Source: Actinomycetota bacterium
GTDB taxonomy: Bacteria; Actinomycetota; Actinomycetes; Actinomycetales; Dermatophilaceae
Reading direction: 5' to 3'
Length of the DNA stretch: 64,000 nucleotides
Assembly (NCBI GenBank): GCA_020160805.1
Contig: JAIUPO010000003.1
Span: 124,001-188,000 of the forward strand
Shown: positions 1 to 8,683 of the stretch, piece after piece
How the letters are laid out: each line of letters starts with the position of its first letter
Position numbering within the stretch: position 1 is the stretch's first letter
The notes under the pieces: model-generated
Database searches by the model: none
Told to the model about the DNA's origin: nothing
The model's input: the letters and a program-made list of their open reading frames with translations, nothing else
Translations under genes and position numbers: made by a program

Positions 1-1
1 C

Positions 2-391
2 AATATCGGGCTCGTTGAGGAGCTCACCGCCGCCGGCCGGATGCGCCCGGCCGGGCTGGCGGCCTTCGAGCGCCGAAGACCGGAGAAGTCCGGCATCTAC
101 GCCTACGAAAAGCCGGGAGACCAGCCCCTGCCCGAGGCGTATGCAGCCCGCCTCGCCGCCGACGACCTCGCCTCCCGCTGGCTCGAGTTGGCTACGCCGA
201 CCTATCGCAAGATCGCCATTCACTGGGTGCTCTCCGCCAAGCAAGAGGCGACCCGCGACCGCCGGATGGGCGAACTCATCGCCGACAGCGCTCGCGGCCT
301 GCTCATCAAGCCGCAGCGTTATGGCGAGACGCCGACCTGGGTCGCGCGCAACCGGGCGAGCCTCGGCATACCCGAGCCGGAGGCGCCGTGA
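2..391 (+). CDS. YdeI/OmpD-associated family protein, 5' partial
   Basis: The reading frame is open from the window edge (NIGLVEELTAAGRMRP...) and ends at a TGA overlapping the GTG start of dgt. The pattern GRMRPAGLAAFE, then YAYE, then WVLSAKQEATRDRRMGELI matches the YdeI/OmdA-like family as I know it. That family is a small soluble domain of uncertain biochemical role, linked in some annotations to bacteriocin protection or cationic peptide response. About 130 residues are visible and the N-terminus lies outside the window. The 4-bp overlap with dgt suggests translational coupling, not a shared function. The family call rests on remembered pattern, not on a search. Confidence 0.7.
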   Translation, partial: NIGLVEELTAAGRMRPAGLAAFERRRPEKSGIYAYEKPGDQPLPEAYAARLAADDLASRWLELATPTYRKIAIHWVLSAKQEATRDRRMGELIADSARGLLIKPQRYGETPTWVARNRASLGIPEPEAP

Positions 392-1623
392 CGGCTGGCT
401 ATGCCCCCGAGGACCTGGCCCGATGGGTGGGGGAGGACCCGGCGCTGAAACGCACCGACCGGGACGACTTCGCGCGCGATCGCGGCCGGCTCATCCACTC
501 GGCTGCGTTGCGCCGGTTGGCCGCCAAGACGCAGGTGCTCTCACCGGATAGCGACGACTTCGTCCGCAACCGGTTGACCCATTCGCTCGAGGTGGCGCAG
601 ATCGGCCGCGAGTTCGGCGCGGCGCTTGGCTGCAATGGCGACCTCGTCGAAGTTGCTTGTCTCGCACACGATCTCGGCCACCCGCCATTTGGTCACAATG
701 GCGAGCGCGCGCTGGATGAGGTGTGTGCCGGGATCGGCGGCTTCGAGGGCAATGCCCAGACGCTACGCATCCTCACGCGGTTGGAGGCTAAGCGATTTCA
801 CCCGGACGGCCGTCCTGCCGGGCTGAATCTGACACGTGCCGCCCTCGATGCGGCGACGAAGTATCCCTGGCTGCACGCCGACCGTCCCGAGGTCGGCAAG
901 TTCGGGGCGTATGCCGATGACGCGGAGGTCTTCGCGTGGCTGCGTGCTGGGCGTGGCGCCGACGAACGCTGCCTGGAAGCCGACGTCATGGACTGGTCCG
1001 ATGACGTGGCCTATTCGGTGCACGACGTCGAGGACGCGATCGCCAGCGGGCGGCTGGACCCGCGCGCTCTGCACGATCCCGCCGAGGTCGACATGGTGCT
1101 CGCCATCGCGCACGGGGTGTATGCCGCGGACCTCACCGCCGCCGACCTCGCCGCCGCCCATGCGCGGCTGGTCGGGCTCGGCATCGTGCCGTCGAGCTAT
1201 GACGGCACCCGCCGCGCCCAGGCCGCGCTGAAAGACATGACCTCGCGCTTGATCGGGCGCTTCGTGCAGGCCTCGGAGCACGCGACTCGGGAGGTGTATG
1301 GCGCTGGCTCGCTCACCCGTTATGCCGCGCGCCTCGTGGTCCCCGACGCCACCCGCGCCGAGTGCGCCGTGCTCAAGGCGGTGGCCGCCCACTACGTCAT
1401 GTATGCCGAGGACCGCCTGACCATCCAGGCCCGCCAGCGCGAACTAATCACGGCCCTGGTCGCGGCCTATGAAGCCGACCCCGACCTGCTGGACCTGGAC
1501 CGGCAGGAGGATCACGCCCTCGCCCCGGACGACGCGGCGCGGCGTCGTGTCGTCGTCGACCAGGTCGCCAGCCTGACCGATGTCCGCGCCTGGGCCATCG
1601 CCCGCGCCTGGGGCCTCGACTAA
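388..1623 (+). CDS. dgt: deoxyguanosinetriphosphate triphosphohydrolase-like protein (HD domain)
   Basis: This 411-residue cytoplasmic HD-domain enzyme is expected to hydrolyse dNTPs (classically dGTP to deoxyguanosine and triphosphate). The metal-binding pattern is clear: H65 in RLTHSLEVAQIGRE, H94-D95 in CLAHDLGHPPFGHNGE, and a distal Asp in DWSDDVAYSVHDVEDA. An N-terminal RDRGRLIHSAALRRLAAKTQV segment is typical of the actinobacterial Dgt group that sits directly before dnaG. The GTG start overlaps the stop of the upstream gene as GTGA. Location next to primase fits a role in nucleotide-pool control around replication. Length is usual for the family. Confidence 0.93.
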   Translation: MTAGYAPEDLARWVGEDPALKRTDRDDFARDRGRLIHSAALRRLAAKTQVLSPDSDDFVRNRLTHSLEVAQIGREFGAALGCNGDLVEVACLAHDLGHPPFGHNGERALDEVCAGIGGFEGNAQTLRILTRLEAKRFHPDGRPAGLNLTRAALDAATKYPWLHADRPEVGKFGAYADDAEVFAWLRAGRGADERCLEADVMDWSDDVAYSVHDVEDAIASGRLDPRALHDPAEVDMVLAIAHGVYAADLTAADLAAAHARLVGLGIVPSSYDGTRRAQAALKDMTSRLIGRFVQASEHATREVYGAGSLTRYAARLVVPDATRAECAVLKAVAAHYVMYAEDRLTIQARQRELITALVAAYEADPDLLDLDRQEDHALAPDDAARRRVVVDQVASLTDVRAWAIARAWGLD

Positions 1624-1650
1624 CTCGCCCGCATGTGCGCCCGGCGAGTT
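1622..1650 (+). terminator. hairpin just after dgt stop
   Basis: AACTCGCC (1622-1629, overlapping the dgt TAA) pairs with GGCGAGTT (1643-1650). There is no T-tract, so it is a hairpin likely to end or stabilise the dgt transcript and not a textbook intrinsic terminator. The rest of the 229-bp gap before dnaG shows no ORF I can support. Confidence 0.45.
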
Positions 1651-1852
1651 GTGTGCCTCCGTCGTGTGCGCCCGCCGGGTTGTGCAACTTCTGCTAACAG
1701 CAGGTTAGTCAACTCCGCACACCTTGCTACCTATGCGGATTCGACCAACCTGCGCTGACTTTGCCGAGGCGGCCGCTCGCCCCGGCACCCCACATACACT
1801 GGCCGCGGGTTGACCGGGCAGTAATGCGGGCAGTGACGGCGGAAGGAGCGAG

Positions 1853-3763
1853 GTGGCGGGCCGGATTCGGGCCGAGGACATCGCGGCCGTCAAGGACCGC
1901 TCCTCGATCGTCGAGGTCGTGCGCGATCACGTCACGCTGCGCAGCGCCGGCGTCGGCTCGCTCAAGGGCCTGTGCCCCTTCCATGACGAGAAGACCCCGT
2001 CGTTCACCGTCCGCGAGAGCGCCGGCACCTTTCACTGCTTCGGCTGTGGCGAGGGCGGTGATGTCGTCGCCTTCGTCCAGAAGATCGACCATCTCACCTT
2101 CGTCGAGGCCATCGAGCGCCTCGCCTCCCGGCTCGGCATGGAATTGCGGCGCGAGGAGGGCACAGGCGGGGCGCCCGAGGGCGGGCTCGGGCGGCGCTCT
2201 CGCCTGGTCGAGGCCCACCGCATCGCGCAGGAGATGTATGCCGATCTCCTGATCAACAGCCCCGACGCCCGCTCCGCGCGTGACTTCCTGCGCCAGCGCG
2301 ATTTCACCGGAGCGCAGTGTGAGCGCTTCGGTGTCGGCTTCTCGCCCCGCGGGGGAGAGGTGCTCTCGCGGCTGTTGCGCAGCCGCGGATTCACCGAGGA
2401 GGAGACCGTCCTCGCGGGTCTGGTCGGTCGCGGCGGTCGGGGGAGCTATGACCGTTTCCGCGGCCGGCTGATGTGGCCCATCCGCGACACCTCCGGCGAC
2501 ACCATCGGGTTCGGCGCCCGCCGGATCTTCGAGGACGATCGGATCGAGGCGAAATACCTCAACACCACCGAGACCTCGATCTACAAGAAGTCGCAGGTCC
2601 TCTATGGCATCGACCTGGCCAAGAAGGCCATCTCGCAGGGCCGTCAGGCGGTCGTCGTCGAGGGCTACACCGATGTCATGGCCGCGCACCTGTCCGGCGT
2701 CGAATCCGCCGTCGCGACCTGCGGCACCGCCTTCGGCGTCGATCACATCAAGCTGCTGCGTCGCCTGATGCGCGACGAGCCAGGCCTGGACCCGGCCCGG
2801 ATCGTCTTCACCTTCGATGGCGATGCCGCCGGGCAGAAGGCCGCGATGAAGGCCTTCGCCGAGGACCAGCGTTGGACCGCCCAGTCCTTCGTCGCGGTCG
2901 CGGCCGACGGGATGGACCCGTGCGATCTGCGGTTGCGCAAGGGACCCGAGGCGGTCAAAGAACTCGTCGACGATGCCGTGCCGATGTTCGAGTTCGCCGT
3001 CCGAACTCTCATTGCCCGCCTCGACCTGACAACCGCTGAGGGACGGGTGGCGGCGATGAAAACCGTTGCCCCCGTGATCAACTCGATCAAGGACCCGTCG
3101 CTACGCCCCGAATACCAACGCACCGTCGCCGGCTGGATTGGCGTCGGCATCGAGCAACTCGCCGACCAGATGCGCCGCTCCGGCACTCTCGCGGCCCCCC
3201 AGGATGGCCCGCGCCGCCGCGACCCTGAGCCGGAGGAGCCGAGCGCTGCCGAGTTGGCGACGGCATACCCCATGCCCGACCTGCGCGACCCGATCGTCAA
3301 CGCGGAATCGCAACTCCTGCAGGTGCTTTTGCAGTACCCCAATTCGGTCGGCGCCCAGATCGACGAGATTCCCCCGGAGGCTTTCGTCGCGCCGGCGCAC
3401 CGCGCGGTCTTCGACGCGCTGCGCAGCGTCGAGCCGTGGGAGGGTATGACGCTCGCGCAGTGGGTCGCCGCCGTCACCGATCTCGCGCCGCTCGCGGTGC
3501 AGCCGATGGTCACCGCTCTTTCTGTGGCGACCCTGCCCGTCACCCTCGACGCCGCGACCGGCGGCCCGGAGCAGCGGTATGTCGATTCCCTCGTCATCCG
3601 GGTTCGCGAGGTCGCCTTGCGCCGCGAAATCGCCGACGCCATGTCGCTGATGCGCCGCCTGTCCTCCGACCCAGACGCGGACCCGGCGCAGGTGCGCGAT
3701 GTTGCAAGCGGCCTGCAAGAGCGCCAACGTGCCCTCGCCCGACTTCGTGAAGGAACCACCTGA
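1853..3763 (+). CDS. dnaG: DNA primase
   Basis: DnaG (636 residues) makes RNA primers at the replication fork together with the replicative helicase. The N-terminal CHC2 zinc finger is intact: C41, H44, C62 and C65, in CPFHDEKTPSF and HCFGCGEGGD. The TOPRIM catalytic core follows with VVEGYTDVMA near residue 270 and FTFDGDAAGQKA near residue 320, and the C-terminal third carries the helicase-interaction region. The GTG start at 1853 is preceded by a strong GGAAGGAGCGAG Shine-Dalgarno. It is followed after 2 bp by a small gene, so the two probably share an mRNA. Confidence 0.97.
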   Translation: MAGRIRAEDIAAVKDRSSIVEVVRDHVTLRSAGVGSLKGLCPFHDEKTPSFTVRESAGTFHCFGCGEGGDVVAFVQKIDHLTFVEAIERLASRLGMELRREEGTGGAPEGGLGRRSRLVEAHRIAQEMYADLLINSPDARSARDFLRQRDFTGAQCERFGVGFSPRGGEVLSRLLRSRGFTEEETVLAGLVGRGGRGSYDRFRGRLMWPIRDTSGDTIGFGARRIFEDDRIEAKYLNTTETSIYKKSQVLYGIDLAKKAISQGRQAVVVEGYTDVMAAHLSGVESAVATCGTAFGVDHIKLLRRLMRDEPGLDPARIVFTFDGDAAGQKAAMKAFAEDQRWTAQSFVAVAADGMDPCDLRLRKGPEAVKELVDDAVPMFEFAVRTLIARLDLTTAEGRVAAMKTVAPVINSIKDPSLRPEYQRTVAGWIGVGIEQLADQMRRSGTLAAPQDGPRRRDPEPEEPSAAELATAYPMPDLRDPIVNAESQLLQVLLQYPNSVGAQIDEIPPEAFVAPAHRAVFDALRSVEPWEGMTLAQWVAAVTDLAPLAVQPMVTALSVATLPVTLDAATGGPEQRYVDSLVIRVREVALRREIADAMSLMRRLSSDPDADPAQVRDVASGLQERQRALARLREGTT

Positions 3764-3765
3764 CC

Positions 3766-4284
3766 ATGGCCTGGCTGCGCCGCAAGAGCTCCGATCCCGA
3801 ACTGCCACAAGCGATTCGCGACACCCTTGTCTTGGAGCGGGGCGAGCGGGTGCTCGCCTCCGCGCCCGCCGAAGACGGCACGTGGGTCCTGGTCACGACG
3901 ACCCGGCTGTATGCCGCCGCGCCCGCCGGCGAGCCCCTCGCGCGGCCCTGGCATCTCGTCGACGGCGGGAAATGGGACCACGATGCCTTCACCCTGACGG
4001 TGACGTGGGTCGACGGTGCCAAACCCCAGCAGTGGGTCTTCCGTGAATCCATGCAAGTGCTCGCCGCCTTCCGCGAACGGGTGCAGGCCTCCGTGGTCCT
4101 GACCGAGCAAGTGCCGCTCGGCACTGGCCGCAGCGCGCGGGTTGTCATCCGCAAGGACCTCGCCGACGGCTCAATGCACGACCAGACCCTGCTCGGCAAG
4201 GGCGTCCGTCTCGCCGACCCCGGGGTGGCGCAGGCCGTCGCCGATGCCCGCGCCCGCCTCCGCGAGCAGGTCGGCCTGATCTAA
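3766..4284 (+). CDS. conserved actinobacterial hypothetical protein downstream of dnaG
   Basis: A 172-residue soluble protein with no signal peptide and no membrane segment. It begins MAWLRRKSSDPELPQAIRDT and continues with alternating short strands (ERVLASAPAEDGTWVLVTTTRLYA, FTLTVTWVDGAKPQQWVF) that look like a small beta-rich, PH-like fold. I know similar unnamed proteins directly after dnaG in actinobacteria but no function. The ATG lies 2 bp after the dnaG stop, with AAGGAACC upstream as ribosome binding site, so it is very likely co-transcribed with primase. Confidence 0.75.
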   Translation: MAWLRRKSSDPELPQAIRDTLVLERGERVLASAPAEDGTWVLVTTTRLYAAAPAGEPLARPWHLVDGGKWDHDAFTLTVTWVDGAKPQQWVFRESMQVLAAFRERVQASVVLTEQVPLGTGRSARVVIRKDLADGSMHDQTLLGKGVRLADPGVAQAVADARARLREQVGLI

Positions 4285-4357
4285 GGACACTGGCGATCGC
4301 CAACGACGGGGGGGGTAACTCAGGAACGGAGTCGGTAAATCGGCTCCTAGGCTGCCA

Positions 4358-4398
4358 AAGAAAAAGGCCCTGACGCGCGTTTCCGCAGGTCAGGGGCT
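4358..4398 (-). terminator. intrinsic terminator of tRNA-Asn
   Basis: On the minus strand, just past the tRNA 3' end, GCCCCTGAC pairs with GTCAGGGCC around a GC-rich loop and is followed by a T-rich tract (A-rich at 4358-4365 on the plus strand). This is a canonical Rho-independent terminator. Confidence 0.8.
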
Positions 4399-4405
4399 TA
4401 GCTTG

Positions 4406-4478
<73 letters not shown>

Positions 4479-4560
4479 ATGGTCTGGCACGCCTCGCGGC
4501 GCTCGGAAACCATAGCAAACACCGGGCGGCATCCCGAAACTGACGCGGCACCTCGCGGCC

Positions 4561-5364
4561 TCAGGCGCACGGCTGCTGGGGCGGGGGATTGACCGCCTTG
4601 TCCACGACATACCCCATCGGGGCCAGGTGGGCCTCGACACTGCGCTGCCACGCGCCCGTCGCGACCATGTCCGCGACGGCCTCGTTGACCTGCCGGCAGA
4701 GGGTTAGCTCGCCCTTCGGGAGACCGATGGCGTAGGTCTCGGTGGTCGCGGTGGCCGACTTGATGACAACCTTGGAGTCGTATGCCGCTTGGTCGGCATA
4801 GCCCGTGAGCACGACATCATCGGCGAGGACGCCGTCGACGCGCCGGTCGAGGAGGCGCTCCATACACGCGGCATAGCTGTCCTGCACAAACAGATGCACC
4901 CCGGGAAACTTTTCGATGACATAGTCCTGGGCGGTGGAGCCGTATGCCGCGCAGAGGCGTCGGCTCGTCACCCGATCCAGCGTCATCGCGCTGCTGACGC
5001 GCGTCATAAGGCGTTGATGGACAACGAGATAGGCGCCGGCGAAGGTGACCTGCTCGGCCCGATGGGGTGTCGCGGAGAAGCCCGAGACCACCATGTCGAC
5101 CTGGCCGGTGGTCAGGACCATCGCGCGCTGGGCCCGCGGTGTCGGGACGATGCGGATCCCATCGCGGCGCAGTCGAGCAGCGACATAATTCGCGACATCC
5201 ACGTCGAGGCCGGCATAGCCATCACCGGACCGCACAGCCAAGCCCGGCCGGTCCACGCCCATACCCACCCGAAGCGGACCCGTGTCCCGCGCGGCCTGCG
5301 GGGTGCAGCCGCCCGCGAGCAGGCATACGGCTGCGGCGAGGAGCGGGCGGGCGCGAAGGATCAT
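4561..5364 (-). CDS. extracellular solute-binding lipoprotein, amino-acid type (SBP_bac_3)
   Basis: A 267-residue lipoprotein expected to bind a polar amino acid outside the membrane and pass it to an ABC permease. I place the start at the ATG giving MILRARPLLAAAVCLLAGGC, whose LAGGC lipobox puts the lipidated cysteine at residue 20. An upstream in-frame extension of 32 residues lacks signal character. The mature part has the family pattern: LRVGMGVDRPGLAVR, YAGLDVDVANYVAARL, DMVVSGFSATPHRAEQVTFAGAYL and a C-terminal ELTLCRQVNEAVADMVATGAW. No permease or ATPase genes are adjacent, so it is an orphan binding protein or its partners lie elsewhere. Confidence 0.85.
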   Translation of the reverse strand: MILRARPLLAAAVCLLAGGCTPQAARDTGPLRVGMGVDRPGLAVRSGDGYAGLDVDVANYVAARLRRDGIRIVPTPRAQRAMVLTTGQVDMVVSGFSATPHRAEQVTFAGAYLVVHQRLMTRVSSAMTLDRVTSRRLCAAYGSTAQDYVIEKFPGVHLFVQDSYAACMERLLDRRVDGVLADDVVLTGYADQAAYDSKVVIKSATATTETYAIGLPKGELTLCRQVNEAVADMVATGAWQRSVEAHLAPMGYVVDKAVNPPPQQPCA

Positions 5365-5413
5365 CGGTTTGGGTCTATCACAACGAGATTCGGGGCCGTC
5401 GATGTGGGCGGGC

Positions 5414-5457
5414 AATAAAACACGGGCGCGGCGAAAGTTGCCCTTCACCGCGCCCGT
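5414..5457 (-). terminator. intrinsic terminator downstream of the LysM gene
   Basis: On the minus strand ACGGGCGCGG (complement of 5448-5457) pairs with CCGCGCCCGT (complement of 5422-5431), and TTTTATT follows (AATAAAA at 5414-5420 on the plus strand). It separates the LysM gene from the downstream lipoprotein gene. Confidence 0.85.
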
Positions 5458-5522
5458 CACCGACCCTCCGCTGCCTCGGGTGCCGTAATGGTGTGGCAGA
5501 CCCGTAAGCAGGGATCAGTTGG

Positions 5523-6086
5523 TCAGTCGTTGGGGATCTTGAACTTCTGGCCCGGGTAGATCAGGTCCGGATTCTTGATGTTGTTCAGCTTGGCGATCTT
5601 CATGTACGAGACGCCGAAGCGCTCGCCGATCTCCGAGAGGGTGTCGCCCGACTTGACCGTGTAGACGCGGTAGTCGTCGTCCTTGTCCTCGTGCTTCTCG
5701 GCCGGTTTGGGGGCGGCCTTGGGCTTGTCGGCCTTCGGCGGCGCGGGCACCGCGGCCGGCTCGGCGGGGGCGTTGTCGGCCGGCTGCGGGACCGAGTGGG
5801 TGTAGTCGGGGGCGGGAGCCACCTTGGGCTCGACCGGAGCGGGCGCGGGGGCCGGCGCCGGGGCAGGGGCGGGGGTCGACTTCGGGGCCGTGCGGCCAGC
5901 GGCCTCATCCGCCTTGCGCTGCGCCTCGTCGGCCTTGGCCTTCGCGTCGGCGGCTTCCTTGGCCTGCTTGCCCGCCTCTTCCGCGCGGTCCTTGGCCTCT
6001 TCGGCCGCCTTCTCCGCGGCCTTCTTGGCCTTCTCTTCCTCGGAGTCGAACCCGAGGCCGTCCTTCAAGTCGTCCAGAAAACCCAT
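5523..6086 (-). CDS. LysM domain protein with Ala/Lys/Glu helix and Pro-Ala linker
   Basis: A 187-residue protein in three parts. A short [13 protein letters not shown] start leads into a charged heptad-like helix (residues about 15-65, rich in A, K, E). A (AP)n repeat linker with Lys-Pro stretches follows (about 70-135). The C-terminal LysM domain, [19 protein letters not shown] to [13 protein letters not shown], is intact. LysM binds N-acetylglucosamine-containing polymers such as peptidoglycan. No signal peptide or membrane anchor is visible, which is odd for a wall binder; export may be non-classical, or the protein may be cytoplasmic like some E. coli YgaU-type LysM proteins. The start is chosen at the ATG after GGAAGGAAG. 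A terminator follows. Confidence 0.85.
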   Translation of the reverse strand: MGFLDDLKDGLGFDSEEEKAKKAAEKAAEEAKDRAEEAGKQAKEAADAKAKADEAQRKADEAAGRTAPKSTPAPAPAPAPAPAPVEPKVAPAPDYTHSVPQPADNAPAEPAAVPAPPKADKPKAAPKPAEKHEDKDDDYRVYTVKSGDTLSEIGERFGVSYMKIAKLNNIKNPDLIYPGQKFKIPND

Positions 6087-6279
6087 AACGGGTGATCTTC
6101 CTTCCGTATGTCGTGCCCCACCGTGCAGGGCACCGGAGCCGGTGTGGCTCACTGCGGGAGGGACGCTACCCGAGATCACCCGGTTGCGCTGGCTTTGCCA
6201 ACCCGTGAGTTTCCTGGGAGTCGGCGAGGGCTCGTAGACTCCGCCTGTTGCCGCCATCGCCCCATCGGCGAGAGGGCAG

Positions 6280-6353
6280 GGGGCGTTAGCTCAGTCGGTC
6301 AGAGCAGCGGACTCATAATCCGTCGGTCGTCGGTTCAAGCCCGACACGCCCTA
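6280..6353 (+). tRNA. tRNA with CAU anticodon, probably tRNA-Ile2
   Basis: This is a 74-nt cloverleaf. Acceptor GGGGCGT pairs with ACGCCCT (G1-U72 wobble), followed by D arm GCTCAGTCGGTCAGAGC, anticodon loop CTCATAA and T arm TCGGTTCAAGCCCGA. CAU can be Met or, after lysidine modification, Ile (AUA). The anticodon arm and variable region (AGAGCAGCGGACTCATAA, then GGTCG) resemble bacterial tRNA-Ile2 more than elongator Met, so I lean to Ile2. Its 3' half is the integration site of the element that follows. Confidence 0.85.
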
Positions 6354-6357
6354 CCCA
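6311..6357 (+). repeat. attL: tRNA 3' half, direct repeat copy 1
   Basis: The 47 bp from the anticodon loop to just past the tRNA 3' end recur at 10705-10751 in the same orientation with a single mismatch (T6316 versus C10710). Duplication of a tRNA 3' end with an integrase gene in between is the standard footprint of site-specific integration by a tyrosine recombinase. Confidence 0.9.
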
Positions 6358-6432
6358 AAAAGTCGCAGGTCAGCCCCGTTCGTCCTCGCTCGTTTGGCAA
6401 TGGAAGCTCCGCCGCGTGCTAACGATTTGCTA

Positions 6433-6768
6433 TCAGCGCCCGTTCGCCCACTCCAACAGCCTTGCCGCGATGGGCTCTGGCGTGGCCCCCAAGATCCCAT
6501 ACAACTCCTGGCGCTGATCCTCAGTTAGCTCCCCCCAGAGAACGTCCCAGGTCAGGGGTAGGTCGACGTCGTGATTGAGAGTGAGGATCTCCCACGCTCG
6601 AGCTCGCTCGTCATTGTAGGCACCCATGGACCGGTAGTAGTCGCCCAGAGATGACATGGCGCGGTGAATCTCCGGCGCGGTCGCTTGCAGGGGGATGCCC
6701 GCAGGGTCGAGATTGATGGCCGCGTCAAGGATTTGCTGGACGACCTCAGGTCGCACGTTCTCCGTCAT
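6433..6768 (-). CDS. hypothetical protein coupled to the integrase gene
   Basis: A 111-residue acidic soluble protein (MTENVRPEVVQQILDAAI...) with no recognised domain, signal or membrane segment. I take the ATG at 6768 because it overlaps the TGA of the integrase frame (ATGA), which suggests translational coupling; an ATG 9 bp upstream is also in frame. It lies between the integrase and the tRNA, where recombination directionality factors are often encoded, but nothing in the sequence resembles a winged-helix excisionase, so no function is assigned. Confidence 0.55.
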   Translation of the reverse strand: MTENVRPEVVQQILDAAINLDPAGIPLQATAPEIHRAMSSLGDYYRSMGAYNDERARAWEILTLNHDVDLPLTWDVLWGELTEDQRQELYGILGATPEPIAARLLEWANGR

Positions 6769-7511
6769 GCGCCCCACACTGCCCGAGAGAAGGTCTCGAC
6801 CGCGCGCCCATCGTCGTCGGGGATCGCATCGGCATACACGTTGAGCGTCACCGAGGGATCCTTATGGCCGAGTCGCTTGGCCACCACGTGGACTGGCACC
6901 GTCACGCAGAAGCATCGTCGCGTGGGTATGCCGAAGCTCGTGCAGCTTCAATCGTGGGATCTCCCGCCCCGCCGTGAGGTCACCGAAGGCCCGCGTGGCG
7001 TAGTCCGGCAGCACCGGGCGGACGTCCTCCCACGTGAAGACGAGGCCCTCGGTGTCGCGGTATGCCGCGCCCCAAGTCATGCGCTCGCCTAGCTGCACCT
7101 TCCGCCATGCCCTCATGGCTGCGAGCGTGCGCCCGTCCAGGGTGACGTCTCGCCGCTCATGGTTCTTCGGGCTGGTGTAGGTGAGGGCTTGCGCAATCTG
7201 AGTGACCGACCGGTCGATGCGCACCATGCCGGCGTCGAGGTCGACGTCTGCCCAGCGCAGGGCCAGCAGCTCGCCTCGACGCATGCCCGTGGCGGCCGCC
7301 AGGAGCCACGGTGGTGCCCATCGGTCCGCTTCGTCGAGGGAGTCCAGGAAGTCGCGGAGCTGCACCCCTGTCCACGTCGTGTGCTTCGGCTTCACCGTCT
7401 TCGGTCGCTTGGTCCCGATCACCGGGTTGACCTCGAGGTGTCGATCGACCACGGCATCAGCCATGGCGCGCCGCAGGACGGCCCGGGCGAACTCCACCTT
7501 CCGCGGGGACA
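6765..7511 (-). pseudogene. tyrosine integrase, N-terminally truncated and frameshifted
   Basis: The remaining frame encodes the catalytic domain of a phage-type tyrosine integrase: LSPRKVEFARAVLRRAM, TGMRRGELLALRW (first catalytic Arg) and LKLHELRHTHATMLLRDG (His and second Arg). After RDG the frame breaks. The true continuation VPVHVVAKRLGHKD...SVTLNVYADAIPDDD, with the nucleophilic Tyr, is one frame over and stops at 6765-6767. Upstream of about 7511 the gene is replaced by an ISL3 transposase fragment on the other strand, so the N-terminal DNA-binding domain is gone. Both lesions would abolish activity. The gene belongs to the element integrated in the adjacent tRNA. Confidence 0.88.
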
Positions 7512-7687
7512 GTGCTACTTCGACACCGACGGCGCCAGCAACGGCGGAACCGAAGCCATCAACGGCCTCATCGAACTCCACCGACGCATCGCCCGCGGCT
7601 TCCGCAACCTCGAAAACTACCGCCTCCGCATGCTCCTCATCGGCGGCGGGCTCACGTGGTCACCCCACGCTCAACGGTGAAGAGCCG
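7512..7687 (+). pseudogene. ISL3-family transposase C-terminal fragment and right IS end
   Basis: The plus strand reads FDTDGASNGGTEAINGLIEL, then RIARGFRNLENYRLRMLLIGGG, the highly conserved C-terminus of ISL3-type transposases. It is followed at about 7662-7687 by CACCCCACGCTCAACGGTGA and AGAGCC, which looks like the right terminal inverted repeat of that family. Everything upstream is replaced by the integrase, so only the last 170 bp of this IS remain. It is a different member from the element at 8959-9991. The next 179 bp hold no gene I can support. Confidence 0.8.
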
Positions 7688-7866
7688 CTTTGGGAGGGGC
7701 CGTGAACGAGCCGGACAGACCGGCTGGCGCGCCACGCATCAGCGACCCTCGGCCGAACCCTCACCAGCCGAAGCGGTCAATCAACGCCAGCGCCATCAGG
7801 CGTCGCTGGATGAGGGATAAGGGGACGGCCGTGCGTCGGGTCGAATGTCTGCTCCTGTCGAACTTC

Positions 7867-8478
7867 TTAGCAATTCTTTAGCCATACGCTTCGCGCCACG
7901 TCGTTTGCGCCGGGATCAACACCGCAGTCAACCAGGCCAGTCTCAACTAGGTCCCACGTATCGACTGTAACCTGGACTGGCTCGCCAGCATAGCAATTGG
8001 CTACGGCGTCAGTCCTACTTGTCCTCACTGCCGTATAAGCATAACCTTCCCCCTGAAGCCCGGGGTTCATGCTGCGTACGTATTCGACAGCCTTCGCGCC
8101 TGAAGGAGAAGGTTCGAGCCTGTCGGGTGGAACAACCGTTGAGATTGCTGTCCGAATGCGGGACCCTGTCTCGTCGTCCACTGCCTCACGAATGACGATC
8201 TTGGGGACCACGGGTTCATCCAGCAGCAACCTAGGCTCCAGTCCCGCGGCGGCACTGGCGATCGAGGTGACAACGAAGTTGCCGGATTTAGCCGAGACTT
8301 CGTCGAAGCGCGGTGAACACGAAGTTGAGGATCCCGACGTGGAAGGAGGGGAAGACGCCGATGGGTTGGGCTTGGGCTCTAGAGTCTCTGAGTCTCCTGA
8401 GGAATGCGAACACCCTGTCGCAAGGCTAAGAATGACGATAGTTGCGGTGAAGAGCGATGAGCGCCTAATAAGTAACAC
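7867..8478 (-). CDS. hypothetical lipoprotein, element cargo
   Basis: A 203-residue protein beginning with an n-region (LLIRRSS), a hydrophobic core and the lipobox LATGC at residues 19-23, followed by a Ser/Pro-rich linker to about residue 55 and a globular part with three further cysteines. It should be lipidated and surface-exposed. I recognise no family. Base composition is clearly lower in GC than the flanking chromosome and codon choice is mixed (TTA, ATA and AGG present), consistent with recent transfer. The start is a GTG after AGAGGTGGG. Confidence 0.6.
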   Translation of the reverse strand: MLLIRRSSLFTATIVILSLATGCSHSSGDSETLEPKPNPSASSPPSTSGSSTSCSPRFDEVSAKSGNFVVTSIASAAAGLEPRLLLDEPVVPKIVIREAVDDETGSRIRTAISTVVPPDRLEPSPSGAKAVEYVRSMNPGLQGEGYAYTAVRTSRTDAVANCYAGEPVQVTVDTWDLVETGLVDCGVDPGANDVARSVWLKNC

Positions 8479-8497
8479 CCCACCTCTAGACGTAGAC

Positions 8498-8683
8498 TCA
8501 ACTAGGGATCAGCAAGCGTATGATTTCGCCAAGGCCGCCAAGCTTCCACTCGGGGCCGACAGATCGCACCGGTGGGTACCTGACTCGGGAGTTTGCCACG
8601 TGAAGACAGAGCCACTTGCGCTCGTTACCAAGCCGCTGGATGTCGTACACGTCTGCTTCATCCGGTGACGAATCCCTGCCCAA
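8498..8683 (-). CDS. possible small hypothetical protein upstream of the lipoprotein gene
   Basis: A 61-codon frame (TTG start, or a GTG 12 codons in) reading ...VYDIQRLGNERKWLCLHVANS, ending 20 bp before the lipoprotein start on the same strand. Codon use is like that of the lipoprotein gene. No family is recognised and no clear ribosome binding site is seen; it could be chance. The 275 bp from 8684 to 8958 show nothing else I can support. Confidence 0.3.
   Translation of the reverse strand: MGRDSSPDEADVYDIQRLGNERKWLCLHVANSRVRYPPVRSVGPEWKLGGLGEIIRLLIPS

Noticed and set aside
7690..7881. 63-codon plus-strand frame after the ISL3 fragment
   Set aside because: No ribosome binding site, no recognisable motif and it runs into the lipoprotein 3' end.
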